Program-made: the position numbers and the translations under genes
Notes under the pieces: model-generated
Told to the model about the DNA's origin: nothing
What the model saw: only the letters and a program-made list of their open reading frames with translations
Database searches by the model: none
Assembly: GCF_011765465.1 (NCBI RefSeq)
Contig: NZ_CP050265.1
Coordinates: 682,001 to 746,000 of the forward strand
Length of the DNA stretch: 64,000 nucleotides
Reading direction: 5' to 3'
Origin: Erythrobacter sp.
GTDB taxonomy: Bacteria; Pseudomonadota; Alphaproteobacteria; Sphingomonadales; Sphingomonadaceae
In this document: piece by piece, positions 49,664-58,134 of the stretch
Layout: each line of letters opens with the position of its first letter
How positions within the stretch are numbered: the first letter of the stretch is position 1

Positions 49664-51024
49664 CCAGGGATCTCCGATTTTCTTCCGGGCGAAGATTGGG
49701 GCTGCGCGGCGGCCTCTTCAAGCAGCGATGCGAAACCGGGAAAGCTGGTCGCGATCGGCCCGGTGTCGTCGATCGCGACGCCGCTGCGGCTCGCGAGCCC
49801 TGCGACGGCCATGCTCATGGCGATGCGGTGATCGAGGTGGGTCGCGACCTCAGCGCCTTCGGGCGTGCCCGGCAGGGGCTCGCCGCCGCTGCCGTGGATG
49901 ACGAGCCCGTCCTCGTGCTCCTCCGCCCGCGCGCCGGCCAGCGTGAGCGCGGCGGCCATCGCGGCGAGGCGATCGGATTCCTTGACCCGCAGTTCCTCCA
50001 GCCCGCTGGTGGTCGTGGTCCCCTCGGCCATGGCGGCGGCGACGAAGAAGGCGGGGAATTCGTCGATCATCGCAGGGCCAAGCGCGGGGTCGATCTCCGC
50101 GCCCTTCAGATGAGCATGGCGCACGCGCAGGTCCGCGACCGGCTCGCCGCCGACCTCGCGCGGATTTTCCTCCGTTATCTCCGCGCCCATCTGGCGCAGC
50201 GCCTCGACCAGCCCGGCTCGGGTGGGGTTCATGCCGACGTTCTCGATGACAAGATCGCTCCCCGGCACGATGCTGGCTGCGACCATGAAGAAGGCCGCCG
50301 AGGACGGATCGCCCGGCACGGTCACGTCGAGCGGGGTCAGGTCCGCTTCGCCGTGGATGTCGATGACCTTCTCGCCTCCTTCCTCGCCGATCTCGAGCCG
50401 CGCGCCGAAACCTTCCAGCATCCGCTCGGTGTGGTCGCGCGTCGGGACCGGCTCGATAACGCGGGTGATGCCCGGCGTGTTGAGCCCGGCGAGCAGCACC
50501 GCGCTCTTCACCTGCGCCGATGCGACCGGCAGGCGGTAGGTGATCGGCACGGCAGGCAGGGCGCCGCGCATCATCAGCGGGAGCGTGCCGCCGGGCGAGG
50601 CATTGATCGCCGCGCCCATCCGCGCAAGCGGGGTGATGACCCGCTCCATCGGGCGACGCGACAGGCTGGCGTCACCCGTGAAAGTCGCGGTGATGCCATG
50701 GCTCGCGACGAGACCCATCAGGAGCCGGGTGGATGTCCCCGAATTGCCCATGTCGAGCGCCTGTGCGGGCTCGAGCAGGCTGCCGAGCCCGGCTCCGTCG
50801 ACGACCCACGCACCGTCCTCCAGCCGTTCCACGCGCGCCCCGAATGCCCGCATCGCCGCCGCGGTCGCAAGCACGTCCTCGCCTTCGAGCAGGCCGGCGA
50901 TCGTGCTGCGCCCGACGGTGAGCCCTGCGAACATCAGCGCGCGGTGGCTGATCGACTTGTCGCCCGGCACGGCGATGCGCCCGGTCAGCGGCGCGCTTGC
51001 TGGAAGGAAGGTGTGGGCGGGCAT
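49660..51024 (-). CDS. aroA: 3-phosphoshikimate 1-carboxyvinyltransferase (EPSP synthase)
   Basis: Sixth step of the shikimate pathway. A 454-residue two-domain enzyme with PGDKSISHRALM (about 19-30), NSGTSTRLLMG, and the late KESDRLAAM motif. It is first in the operon aroA-DUF411-CBU_0592-orf80-cmk. The start at 51024 is chosen to give the family N-terminus; upstream codons in frame are unconserved. It diverges from the FYDLN gene across 191 bases. Confidence 0.95.
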   Translation of the reverse strand: MPAHTFLPASAPLTGRIAVPGDKSISHRALMFAGLTVGRSTIAGLLEGEDVLATAAAMRAFGARVERLEDGAWVVDGAGLGSLLEPAQALDMGNSGTSTRLLMGLVASHGITATFTGDASLSRRPMERVITPLARMGAAINASPGGTLPLMMRGALPAVPITYRLPVASAQVKSAVLLAGLNTPGITRVIEPVPTRDHTERMLEGFGARLEIGEEGGEKVIDIHGEADLTPLDVTVPGDPSSAAFFMVAASIVPGSDLVIENVGMNPTRAGLVEALRQMGAEITEENPREVGGEPVADLRVRHAHLKGAEIDPALGPAMIDEFPAFFVAAAMAEGTTTTSGLEELRVKESDRLAAMAAALTLAGARAEEHEDGLVIHGSGGEPLPGTPEGAEVATHLDHRIAMSMAVAGLASRSGVAIDDTGPIATSFPGFASLLEEAAAQPQSSPGRKSEIPG

Positions 51025-51215
51025 TGCGGCTCTTTCGGGGCTTCTCGCTTGCGGTGGTGCTTTGACAGCGCCTCCCCCTTCTGGCAAGGCGCGCCGCCAC
51101 GTGCAGTCCCGTGCTTGATTCAGGGGCGGGGCGCGCCCACTTTCCACGACTGACTTGACGGATAGAACGGCACTCGCAAGGACATCGGCGAGGCCAATTC
51201 GAGGATTATCACGAC

Positions 51216-51551
51216 ATGGCGAAGCCAGAATGGGGCACCAAGCGTTCCTGCCCCAAATGCGGGGAACGCTTCTACGACCTGGGCAAGGACGATCCGGTGA
51301 CCTGCATCGAATGCGGCGAACAGTGGACGCCCGAACCCGTGCTCAAGTCGAAGCAGCCTATCCCGTTCGAGGAAACCGAGAAGAAGGAAAAGGACGGCGA
51401 GTCCGATTCCGACCTGTCCGGCGATGACGATCTCGACGATATCGACATCGACGATGATGACGATTCGCCCGACAACGACGTCGATCTCGGCGGCGACGAC
51501 GATCTCGGCGTCTCCAAGGGCAAGGGCGACGACGAGGAAGAAGACTCCTGA
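51216..51551 (+). CDS. FYDLN-acid domain protein (TIGR02300 type)
   Basis: A 111-residue protein found mainly in alphaproteobacteria. It has a zinc-ribbon-like four-Cys N-terminus (CPKCGERFYDLGKDDPVTCIECG, first pair at 12 and 15) containing the FYDL motif and a very acidic Asp/Glu tail from about residue 55. The function is unknown; DNA/RNA or protein binding is only inferred from the fold. Confidence 0.92.
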   Translation: MAKPEWGTKRSCPKCGERFYDLGKDDPVTCIECGEQWTPEPVLKSKQPIPFEETEKKEKDGESDSDLSGDDDLDDIDIDDDDDSPDNDVDLGGDDDLGVSKGKGDDEEEDS

Positions 51552-51558
51552 TTTTTGG

Positions 51559-51581
51559 CGCACCCCCGTTCCGGGGGTGCG
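51559..51581 (+). terminator. Strong hairpin after the FYDLN gene, no T-tract
   Basis: A perfect 10-bp stem CGCACCCCCG/CGGGGGTGCG with a 3-base loop, eight bases after the stop codon. No T-run follows on the plus strand, so it may act as a weak terminator or a 3' end stabiliser. Confidence 0.5.
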
Positions 51582-51694
51582 ACATCCTCGGCCCTTGCGG
51601 GCCTGCGGGCGGGCGGTCGCCCTTGCGGCGGCTCCGCCGCTGGACAGCGTCACCTGGCAAGGGTTGATCGGGACAGCACCTTCCCCAAATACCT

Positions 51695-51722
51695 CTTGCA
51701 AATGGGAAGTGCCCCTTATAAT
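51695..51722 (+). promoter_or_regulatory. Predicted promoter of tRNA-Ala
   Basis: CTTGCA (51695-51700) and a perfect TATAAT (51717-51722) with 16 bases between, placing the transcript start about 45 bases before the mature tRNA. Confidence 0.7.
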
Positions 51723-51775
51723 GGGCGCATCCCGCGAGCGGCTCCGCAAGGTACGGCTCGCATTCTGACTGGCTC

Positions 51776-51851
51776 GGGGCCTTAGCTCAGCTGGGAGAGC
51801 GCAACACTGGCAGTGTTGAGGTCAGCGGTTCGATCCCGCTAGGCTCCACCA
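51776..51851 (+). tRNA. tRNA-Ala (anticodon GGC)
   Basis: Seventy-six nucleotides including the encoded CCA. Acceptor GGGGCCT/AGGCTCC (one G-T pair), D-arm GCTC/GAGC, anticodon stem CAACA/TGTTG around loop CTGGCAG, T-arm GCGGG-type stem with TTCGATC loop. The anticodon GGC reads GCC and GCU. Confidence 0.96.
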
Positions 51852-51976
51852 GTCAACCACATTCACGGGGTTCCGCCTTCGGGCGGTCATTCCGCACGCT
51901 GGCCGACGAGGTTTCGTCCGCCGGCGTTTTTCGCGTTTATCGGGCTTTCGCCGGTCCGTGAGGAGTTGGAGCGCCA

Positions 51977-53464
51977 ATGTTCGACAACCTGTCCGATCGC
52001 CTCGGCGGCGTCTTCGATCGGCTGAAGGGCCGCGGCGCGCTCAAGGAACAGGACGTGCGCGATGCCATGCGCGAAGTGCGCGTCGCCCTGCTCGAAGCCG
52101 ACGTGGCGCTGCCCGTCGCCCGCCGCTTCATCGATTCGGTCACCGAAAAAGCCGTCGGCCAGGACGTCCTCAAATCGGTCACGCCCGGCCAGCAGGTCGT
52201 CAAGATCGTCCACGACGAGCTCGTCGAAATGCTCGGCGGAGCCGAGGCCGAGGGGCTCAACCTCGAGGCCAAGCCCCCCGTCGTCATCATGATGGTCGGC
52301 CTCCAGGGCTCGGGCAAGACGACCACCACCGCCAAGCTCGCCAAGCTGATCCGCGAACGCCACGGCAAAAAGGCAATGATGGCCTCGCTCGACGTCAACC
52401 GTCCGGCGGCGCAGGAACAGCTCGCCGTGCTCGGCGAACAGGTGTCGGTCGCGACACTCCCCATCATTGCGGGCCAGCAGCCGGTCGACATCGCCCGGCG
52501 GGCGATGGAATCCGCGCGGCTTCAGAACGTCGACGTGCTCCTGCTCGACACCGCGGGCCGGCTCCATGTCGACGAAGCCCTGATGGCCGAAATGAAGGCG
52601 GTGGCGAGCGTCTCCGCGCCGAACGAAGTGCTGCTGGTCGTCGACAGCCTCACCGGGCAGGACGCGGTCAATGTCGCGCAGAGCTTCAGCGGAGAAGTCC
52701 CGCTGACCGGCGTGGTCCTCACCCGGATGGACGGCGACGCGCGCGGCGGTGCGGCGCTTTCTATGCGCGCTGTCACGGGCAAGCCGATCAAGTTCGCAGG
52801 CACCGGCGAGAAGCTCGACGCGATCGAGACGTTCCGCCCGGCAGGGGTCGCCGACCGCATCCTCGGCATGGGCGACGTCGTCAGCCTCGTCGAGAAGGCG
52901 GCGGCGACGATCAAGCAGGAAGAGGCCGAACAGCTCCAGCGCAATTTCGAAAAGGGCAAGTTCGACCTCAACGACCTGAGGATGCAGCTCAGGCAGATGC
53001 AGAACATGGGCGGGCTCGGGATGCTCGCCGGGATGCTGCCGGGCATGAAGAAGGCGAAGGCCGCGATGGCCGCGTCGAACATGGACGACAAGGTGCTGGT
53101 CCACATGGACGCGATCATCTCCTCGATGACGCCCAAGGAACGCGCCAACCCCGCGCTGATGAACGCCAAGCGCAAGAAGCGAGTCGCGGCCGGCAGTGGG
53201 ACGGACGTGCAGACCGTCAACAAGCTGCTGAAGATGCACCAGGAAATGGGCCGCGCGATGAAGCAGATCAAGAAGATGGGCGGTTTGAAGGGCCTTGCCG
53301 CGATGTTCGGAGGCGGGGGGATGCCCGGAATGGGCGGCCCCGGCGGGGTCGGCGGTCAGGGCGGGCTTCCCGGCCTTGGCGGTCCGGGCGGTCCCGGCGG
53401 CGCAGGCGGCGGGCTCCCTGGCCTCGGCGGGCCGGGTGGCCCCGGCGGCAGCAAGAAGAAATAG
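51977..53464 (+). CDS. ffh: Signal recognition particle protein Ffh (SRP54)
   Basis: GTPase that delivers membrane-protein ribosomes to FtsY. A 495-residue protein: N domain, G domain with GLQGSGKTTT (108-117) and LLLDTAGRLHVDE, and a Met-rich M domain (about 325-455) with the RNA-binding segment. The last 40 or so residues are a Gly/Pro repeat tail ending SKKK, longer than in E. coli. It begins the conserved ffh-rpsP-rimM-trmD-rplS set. Confidence 0.97.
   Translation: MFDNLSDRLGGVFDRLKGRGALKEQDVRDAMREVRVALLEADVALPVARRFIDSVTEKAVGQDVLKSVTPGQQVVKIVHDELVEMLGGAEAEGLNLEAKPPVVIMMVGLQGSGKTTTTAKLAKLIRERHGKKAMMASLDVNRPAAQEQLAVLGEQVSVATLPIIAGQQPVDIARRAMESARLQNVDVLLLDTAGRLHVDEALMAEMKAVASVSAPNEVLLVVDSLTGQDAVNVAQSFSGEVPLTGVVLTRMDGDARGGAALSMRAVTGKPIKFAGTGEKLDAIETFRPAGVADRILGMGDVVSLVEKAAATIKQEEAEQLQRNFEKGKFDLNDLRMQLRQMQNMGGLGMLAGMLPGMKKAKAAMAASNMDDKVLVHMDAIISSMTPKERANPALMNAKRKKRVAAGSGTDVQTVNKLLKMHQEMGRAMKQIKKMGGLKGLAAMFGGGGMPGMGGPGGVGGQGGLPGLGGPGGPGGAGGGLPGLGGPGGPGGSKKK
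53360..53450 (+). repeat. Gly/Pro repeat in the Ffh tail
   Basis: Two near-identical copies of a 42-base unit coding GGLPGLGGPGGPGG, joined by a short AGG linker. It is in frame within ffh and could vary in copy number by slippage. Confidence 0.75.
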
Positions 53465-53510
53465 TTTCAATTCTAAATATCAGACACTTCCACTCGAAAG
53501 GTAAGACATA

Positions 53511-53978
53511 ATGGCAATTGCACTCAGGCTCTCGCGCGGTGGCGCCAAGAAGCGTCCCTATTACCGCATCGTGGCCGCCGACAGTCGCGCGCCGCGCGAT
53601 GGCAAGTATCTCGAGCAGATCGGCACCTACAATCCGCTGCTGGCCAAGGACGACCCGGCCCGCGTGAAGCTCGACGAGGACCGCGCGCGTCACTGGCTCT
53701 CGGTCGGCGCGCAGCCGTCGGACCGCGTCGCCCGCTTCCTCGATGCCGCCGGCATCATGGAGCGCACACCGCGCAACAACCCGCAGAAGGCCGAGCCGGG
53801 CGAGAAGGCCAAGGAGCGCGCCGAGGAGAAGGCCGAGAAGGCCCGCGAGGCCGAGGAAGCCGCCAAGGCCGCCGAAGCCGAAGCGAACGAGGCCCCGGCT
53901 GAAGAAGCCGCTGCCGAGGAAGCTCCGGCCGAAGAGGCTCCCGCCGAAGAAGCGGGCGAGGAAAAGGCCGAGGGCTGA
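53511..53978 (+). CDS. rpsP: 30S ribosomal protein S16 with an acidic C-terminal extension
   Basis: The first 90 or so residues are standard S16 ([20 protein letters not shown]). Residues about 93-155 are a low-complexity tail of Ala, Glu and Lys ending in [20 protein letters not shown], whereas E. coli S16 has 82 residues. Such tails occur in other Sphingomonadales S16 proteins, but their role is unknown. It follows ffh after 46 bases. Confidence 0.96.
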   Translation: MAIALRLSRGGAKKRPYYRIVAADSRAPRDGKYLEQIGTYNPLLAKDDPARVKLDEDRARHWLSVGAQPSDRVARFLDAAGIMERTPRNNPQKAEPGEKAKERAEEKAEKAREAEEAAKAAEAEANEAPAEEAAAEEAPAEEAPAEEAGEEKAEG

Positions 53979-54046
53979 TCCCTCGCTTGTGTTCGCGCCG
54001 GGCCGGATGACGGCCCGGCGCGCGCCTTTAAGCGCCCTGGGAGCGC

Positions 54047-54550
54047 GTGGTGGCGACAGACAGGATCGAACTCGCCGCGATCACCGGCGCGCACGGCGTC
54101 GCGGGTGAGGTGCGCCTCAAGCTCTTCGGTGAAGGGATCGAGGCGCTCCGCCTTCACGACAGCTTCAATGACGGCGCGCTGACCCCGCTCAAGATCCGCT
54201 CCGACGGCAAGGGCGGGGCGATCGCGCGCTTTGCCGGGGTCTCCAACCGCACCGAAGCCGAACGCCTGCGGGGCACGGTCCTTACCGTGCCTCGCGCCGC
54301 GCTGCTGCCGCTCGAAGAGGGCGAATATTACCACGCCGACCTCATCGGCCTTGCGGTCGAGACCGATGCGGGGGAGCCGGTGGGCGAAGTGATCGCGGTC
54401 GAGAATTTCGGCGCGACCGACGTGGTCGAGATCCGCCGCGAGCCGCCGCCGGCCAAGGGGCCGAAGACCTTCATGGTCCCGATGACGAAAGAGGCGGTCC
54501 TGTCCTGGGACACCGCGCGCATGGTGATCGCGGCCCCCTTCGCCGAGTGA
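54047..54550 (+). CDS. rimM: 16S rRNA processing protein RimM
   Basis: A 30S maturation factor that binds S19, 167 residues: N-terminal RimM domain (AAITGAHGVAGEVRLK) and C-terminal PRC barrel (ENFGATDVVEIRRE). Start is the first of two GTG codons, with GGGAG a few bases upstream. In most proteobacteria trmD follows at once; here five genes intervene. Confidence 0.95.
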   Translation: MVATDRIELAAITGAHGVAGEVRLKLFGEGIEALRLHDSFNDGALTPLKIRSDGKGGAIARFAGVSNRTEAERLRGTVLTVPRAALLPLEEGEYYHADLIGLAVETDAGEPVGEVIAVENFGATDVVEIRREPPPAKGPKTFMVPMTKEAVLSWDTARMVIAAPFAE

Positions 54551-54574
54551 TCGGCGGAACATCGCCCCCCGGCC

Positions 54575-55273
54575 ATGCGCTGGAAGGGCATGAGACATCT
54601 CCTCCTCCCCGCCGCCGCCCTCGCGCTCGCCGCCTGCGGAGACGCTCCGCCCGCCGATGAACCCGACGCCCCCGCTCCGACGCCAAGCGAGCCGCAGGCG
54701 CGCACGGTCGAGGGGCGCATAATGGAGGGGACCGAGTGCCCCGTCCTCGTCACTCCCGAGGGCGAACGCTACGCGCTTGCGCTGGGCGAAGCCGATTTCG
54801 GCCCCGGCGACTATGTCCGCTTCACCGGCCCCCGCGCCGGGGCGAGCATCTGCATGGAGGGCGAGGCGACGCTCACGCCCGACTATATCGAGAGCATCGA
54901 TCCCCCGGCGCGCGACCGCGACCCGGCGCGCGCGGGCGGCATCGCGCTCGACATCGCCTATGTCACCGGCAGCTGGGTCGCCAAGGGGTTGCAGGCAGAT
55001 TGCGACCGCCCCGATTTCCAGATCAGCGAAAGCCCCGGCGCGCTGGTGATCGAGACGCGCGTGAACGGCCGGCCCGAGACGGCGCGCGTCGTTCTGGGCG
55101 ATTATCCGCGGATCGACTGGGACGAGCCGCTGCCCGAGACCCCGATCGAGGCGCGCGGGCCGGACGGGCTCGCCATACTGCGCCCGGCCACCGATGCCGA
55201 CTATGACCCGGTCGAGGTCGCCGGGCACGCCATTTCAGGCGATGGGGTCGTGTTCGTCAAATGCGCGGGGTGA
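54575..55273 (+). CDS. Lipoprotein of unknown function, 232 residues
   Basis: Signal MRWKGMRHLLLPAAALALAAC with lipobox Cys21. After a Pro/Ala/Asp linker, residues about 43-95 (VEGRIMEGTECPVLVTPEGERYAL) look like a small OB-type DUF5818-like domain; the C-terminal half is unassigned. It lies 24 bases after rimM and starts the accessory insert. Starts at 54575 or 54590 are possible. Confidence 0.8.
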   Translation: MRWKGMRHLLLPAAALALAACGDAPPADEPDAPAPTPSEPQARTVEGRIMEGTECPVLVTPEGERYALALGEADFGPGDYVRFTGPRAGASICMEGEATLTPDYIESIDPPARDRDPARAGGIALDIAYVTGSWVAKGLQADCDRPDFQISESPGALVIETRVNGRPETARVVLGDYPRIDWDEPLPETPIEARGPDGLAILRPATDADYDPVEVAGHAISGDGVVFVKCAG

Positions 55274-55327
55274 CAGTCTGCCAAGGCTTCCCTTGCGCAT
55301 TCATACGGCCTGTCGGACAAGGGCGGC

Positions 55328-55777
55328 ATGGCGATAAGGCAAGCGGTTCTTTCAGCGAGCGGTCAGGCGACGACGCCGCAGAACGAATTCATGATCATCG
55401 AAGACGCGCCGCCGCCCGGTGCCTTTGTCGGTCCGTTGGAAGCCTTTGCGCTCGTCTTCGCGGTCGGCGCGCTTGTGAGCCTCCTCGCCGCGATGATATT
55501 TCACCGCGCGCTCGGGCCCGCCCGGTTCGGCTGGCGCGTCGCGCTGACGGGGGCGACCCCGGTGCTGCTCATGCTGCTGTTCTATTTCGTCATGTCGCTG
55601 GCGATGGGCGAGGGCGTGCTCGACGCTCTCGCGCGGCTGCCCGGCATTCCGCTCGTGGGAAAGCTCATCTTTCTCGGCCTTGGCGTGGTCGGTCTCGTCG
55701 TCGGCGTGCTCTGCGCCGCGTTCCTCAGGTGGCGGCTGAAGCAGCGTGCCCGGCGCGAGGTGGAGGCTTTCTCCTGA
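55328..55777 (+). CDS. Integral membrane protein of unknown function, up to 149 residues
   Basis: Three strong membrane helices (about 36-56, 74-94, 111-131) and a basic C-terminus (RWRLKQRARREVE). Start at 55328 follows AAGGGCGG; another ATG at 55391 would give a 128-residue protein that still holds all three helices. No family recognised. It precedes the betaine genes in the same direction but is separated by a promoter-bearing gap. Confidence 0.7.
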   Translation: MAIRQAVLSASGQATTPQNEFMIIEDAPPPGAFVGPLEAFALVFAVGALVSLLAAMIFHRALGPARFGWRVALTGATPVLLMLLFYFVMSLAMGEGVLDALARLPGIPLVGKLIFLGLGVVGLVVGVLCAAFLRWRLKQRARREVEAFS

Positions 55778-55932
55778 GGCCGATTCCCGACTTTTCAATT
55801 GCTTAACTTTTGTTACGCCCGGTAATCCTGTTCCACTGAGCCGAGCGCAGAGCCACAATGCTTGCGAAACCCGACAAGGTGATTGCGTGAGGCGCAATTA
55901 TCTTGCGTTTTTGCCGAAAGCCGCCGCTTCGG

Positions 55933-55961
55933 TTGAGATAAGCCGCGCGCCATGTTCTAAT
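55933..55961 (+). promoter_or_regulatory. Predicted promoter of the glycine betaine synthesis genes
   Basis: TTGAGA (55933-55938) and TCTAAT (55956-55961), each five of six matches to consensus, separated by exactly 17 bases. It lies in a 284-base gap, the longest in the window, whose GC is only about 52% over 55801-55920 by hand count. Confidence 0.6.
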
Positions 55962-56061
55962 TCCCGCACTCGAAAATGTGGATCACACGCTCCGCGAGGC
56001 CACTCTCAGCCGGAGGGCGTCTTCGCGCGCCTGCGGAGCTTTTCAGAATGGGGACGGGACA

Positions 56062-56895
56062 GTGGACAAGACCACCACCAGCACCTTCGTGCCGACACAC
56101 GAGCAGGATTACGGCGACGACCCGCACGCCGTGCGCGAATCCGACGTCTACGTGAACGAATATGTCCGCGGCTTCGTCGAGAAGTGGGACGAGCTGATCG
56201 ACTGGGAAGCGCGCGCCAAGAGCGAAGGCCAGTTCTTCATCGACCTGCTGCGCGCGCGCGGCAAGAAATCGGTCCTCGACGTGGCGACGGGCACGGGCTT
56301 TCATTCGGTGCAATTGCTGAAAGCCGGGTTCGACGTTTTCTCGGCCGACGGGTCTGCCGAAATGCTCGCCATGGCATTCCAGAACGCGGCCGACCACGAT
56401 TTCGTGCTCAAGACCGTCCACGCCGACTGGCGCTGGCTCAACAAGGATGTGCACGGCAAGTTCGACGCGATCATCTGCCTCGGCAATTCCTTCACCCACC
56501 TGCATGACGAGGCCGACCGCCGCCGCACGCTCGCGGAATTCTACGCCGCGCTAAAGCATGACGGGGTGCTGATCCTCGACCAGAGGAACTACGACGAGAT
56601 CCTCGACCACGGGTTCAGCTCGAAGCACAAGTATTACTATTGCGGCGATCAGGTGACAGCAGAGCCGGACTATGTCGACGACAGCCTTGCACGGTTCAAA
56701 TATTCCTTCCCCGACGGGTCGGATTATTTCCTCAATATGTTCCCTCTGCGCAAGGAATATGTCCGCGGCCTGATGACCGACGTGGGCTTTCAGCGCATCC
56801 AGACCTATGGCGACTTCCAGGACGACCACGAGGACGCCTCGCCCGACTTCTTCATCCACGTCGCGGAGAAGGAGTATATCGAAGATGGCGAGTGA
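56062..56895 (+). CDS. gsmt: Glycine/sarcosine N-methyltransferase (GSMT type)
   Basis: SAM-dependent enzyme predicted to methylate glycine to sarcosine and then dimethylglycine. A 277-residue class I methyltransferase with motif I VLDVATGTGF (71-80), and the ADGSAEML and LDQRNYDEIL segments known from GSMT of Halorhodospira and other betaine makers. The N-terminal DVYVNEYVRGFVEKWDELIDWEAR block is a strong family signature. Start taken at GTG 56062, which gives the usual length near 270; GTG at 55978 is also in frame. It overlaps the next gene by 11 bases, which is the partner enzyme. Confidence 0.85.
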   Translation: MDKTTTSTFVPTHEQDYGDDPHAVRESDVYVNEYVRGFVEKWDELIDWEARAKSEGQFFIDLLRARGKKSVLDVATGTGFHSVQLLKAGFDVFSADGSAEMLAMAFQNAADHDFVLKTVHADWRWLNKDVHGKFDAIICLGNSFTHLHDEADRRRTLAEFYAALKHDGVLILDQRNYDEILDHGFSSKHKYYYCGDQVTAEPDYVDDSLARFKYSFPDGSDYFLNMFPLRKEYVRGLMTDVGFQRIQTYGDFQDDHEDASPDFFIHVAEKEYIEDGE

Positions 56896-57709
56896 AGCGG
56901 GCGTAGAGGTCGCGCGCGACTATTACGACAGCAGCGACGCGATCGAGTTCTACTCCACCATCTGGGGAGGGGAGGACATCCATGTCGGCATCTACGACGA
57001 CACGCGCGACATCCGCGAGGCGAGCGCCGCGACGGTCGACACGATGGCGGGGCTGCTCGGCGACCTGTCGCGCGCCTATGTGCTCGACATCGGCTCGGGT
57101 TATGGAGGCGGCGCGCGGCGGCTCGTGTCGAAGCACGGCGCGGGCCGGGTCACCTGCCTCAACATCGCCGAGGAGGAGAACGCCCGCAATCGCAAGCTGA
57201 CCGAGGAAGCGGGGCTTTCGGACCGGATCGAGGTGGTCGACGGGTCGTTCGATGCGCTGCCCTTCGGCAGCGGCGGCGTCGACGTTGTGTGGAGCCAGGA
57301 CGCGATCCTCCACGCACCCGACCGCGAGGCCGTGCTGGACGAGGTCGCGCGGGTGCTGAAGCCGGGCGGGCGCTTCATCTTCACCGACCCGATGCAGGCC
57401 GACGGGCTGTCCGACACCAGCGCGCTGCAGCCGATTTACGACCGCATCCACCTGCAGAACCTCGCGAGCTTCGGCTTCTACCGCGAAGGGCTAAAGGCGC
57501 GCGGTTTCGAGGAAGTCGAAGTCCAGGACCGCTCGCGCCAGCTTCGCAACCACTATGCGCGCGTTGCCGAGGAGCTCGACGCGCGCCGGGACGAGCTTTC
57601 GGCGAGCGACGAATTCATCGACCGCATGATCGCCGGGCTCGGCCACTGGGTGCGCGGCGCGGACGAGGGGCGGCTGACATGGGGCATCATGCTCTTCCGC
57701 AAGCGGTGA
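56885..57709 (+). CDS. sdmt: Sarcosine/dimethylglycine N-methyltransferase (SDMT type)
   Basis: Predicted to complete glycine betaine synthesis by methylating sarcosine and dimethylglycine. A 274-residue class I methyltransferase; VARDYYDSSDAIEFYSTIWGG (about 9-29) and EDIHVGIYDD are the SDMT signature, motif I is YVLDIGSGYGGGAR (65-78), and WSQDAILHAPDR lies further in. Its ATG lies inside the GSMT gene, so both are made together. Together they give a choline-independent betaine route. Confidence 0.88.
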   Translation: MASEAGVEVARDYYDSSDAIEFYSTIWGGEDIHVGIYDDTRDIREASAATVDTMAGLLGDLSRAYVLDIGSGYGGGARRLVSKHGAGRVTCLNIAEEENARNRKLTEEAGLSDRIEVVDGSFDALPFGSGGVDVVWSQDAILHAPDREAVLDEVARVLKPGGRFIFTDPMQADGLSDTSALQPIYDRIHLQNLASFGFYREGLKARGFEEVEVQDRSRQLRNHYARVAEELDARRDELSASDEFIDRMIAGLGHWVRGADEGRLTWGIMLFRKR

Positions 57710-57801
57710 GCGGGCTTTCGATACGCCTTCCACACGGCTAAGGAGCGGGCGGGGCAGCGCATCGGCGCGTCCCGCCTGTTTCACGTCCGGGGAGGGAAAA
57801 C

Positions 57802-58134
57802 GTGTTCGAAGCGCCCGAATGGTTGTGGTGGGTGATGCTCGTCTCGCCGCTTATCCTGACGCCGATCATCGCCAATATCGCGCTCGCCCGCGCGGCCGGA
57901 CGACCCGGCCTCGGCGCGATGATGGGCATCGGCGCAGCAGGCGCGATCCCGCTCGCGCTGTTCATGGCGCTGACCCGCGATGGCGGGATTGTCGGAGGGC
58001 TGGTCTTCGCGCTGGTCGTGCTGGCGGTGTGGGGCAGCACCATCGGCGCGGCGCTGGCGAGCTATGTCGATTGGCTGCGGCGCGAGGATGCGAAGCGGCG
58101 GCCGTCCGAACCTGACCTCCCTGACACCGAATGA
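57802..58134 (+). CDS. Small membrane protein, 110 residues, coupled to trmD
   Basis: Three likely helices (about 8-28, 37-58, 63-88). Start is GTG at 57802 with GGAGGG about six bases upstream. Its stop overlaps the trmD ATG by ATGA. The family is unknown to me. It is the last gene of the insert between rimM and trmD. Confidence 0.75.
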   Translation: MFEAPEWLWWVMLVSPLILTPIIANIALARAAGRPGLGAMMGIGAAGAIPLALFMALTRDGGIVGGLVFALVVLAVWGSTIGAALASYVDWLRREDAKRRPSEPDLPDTE

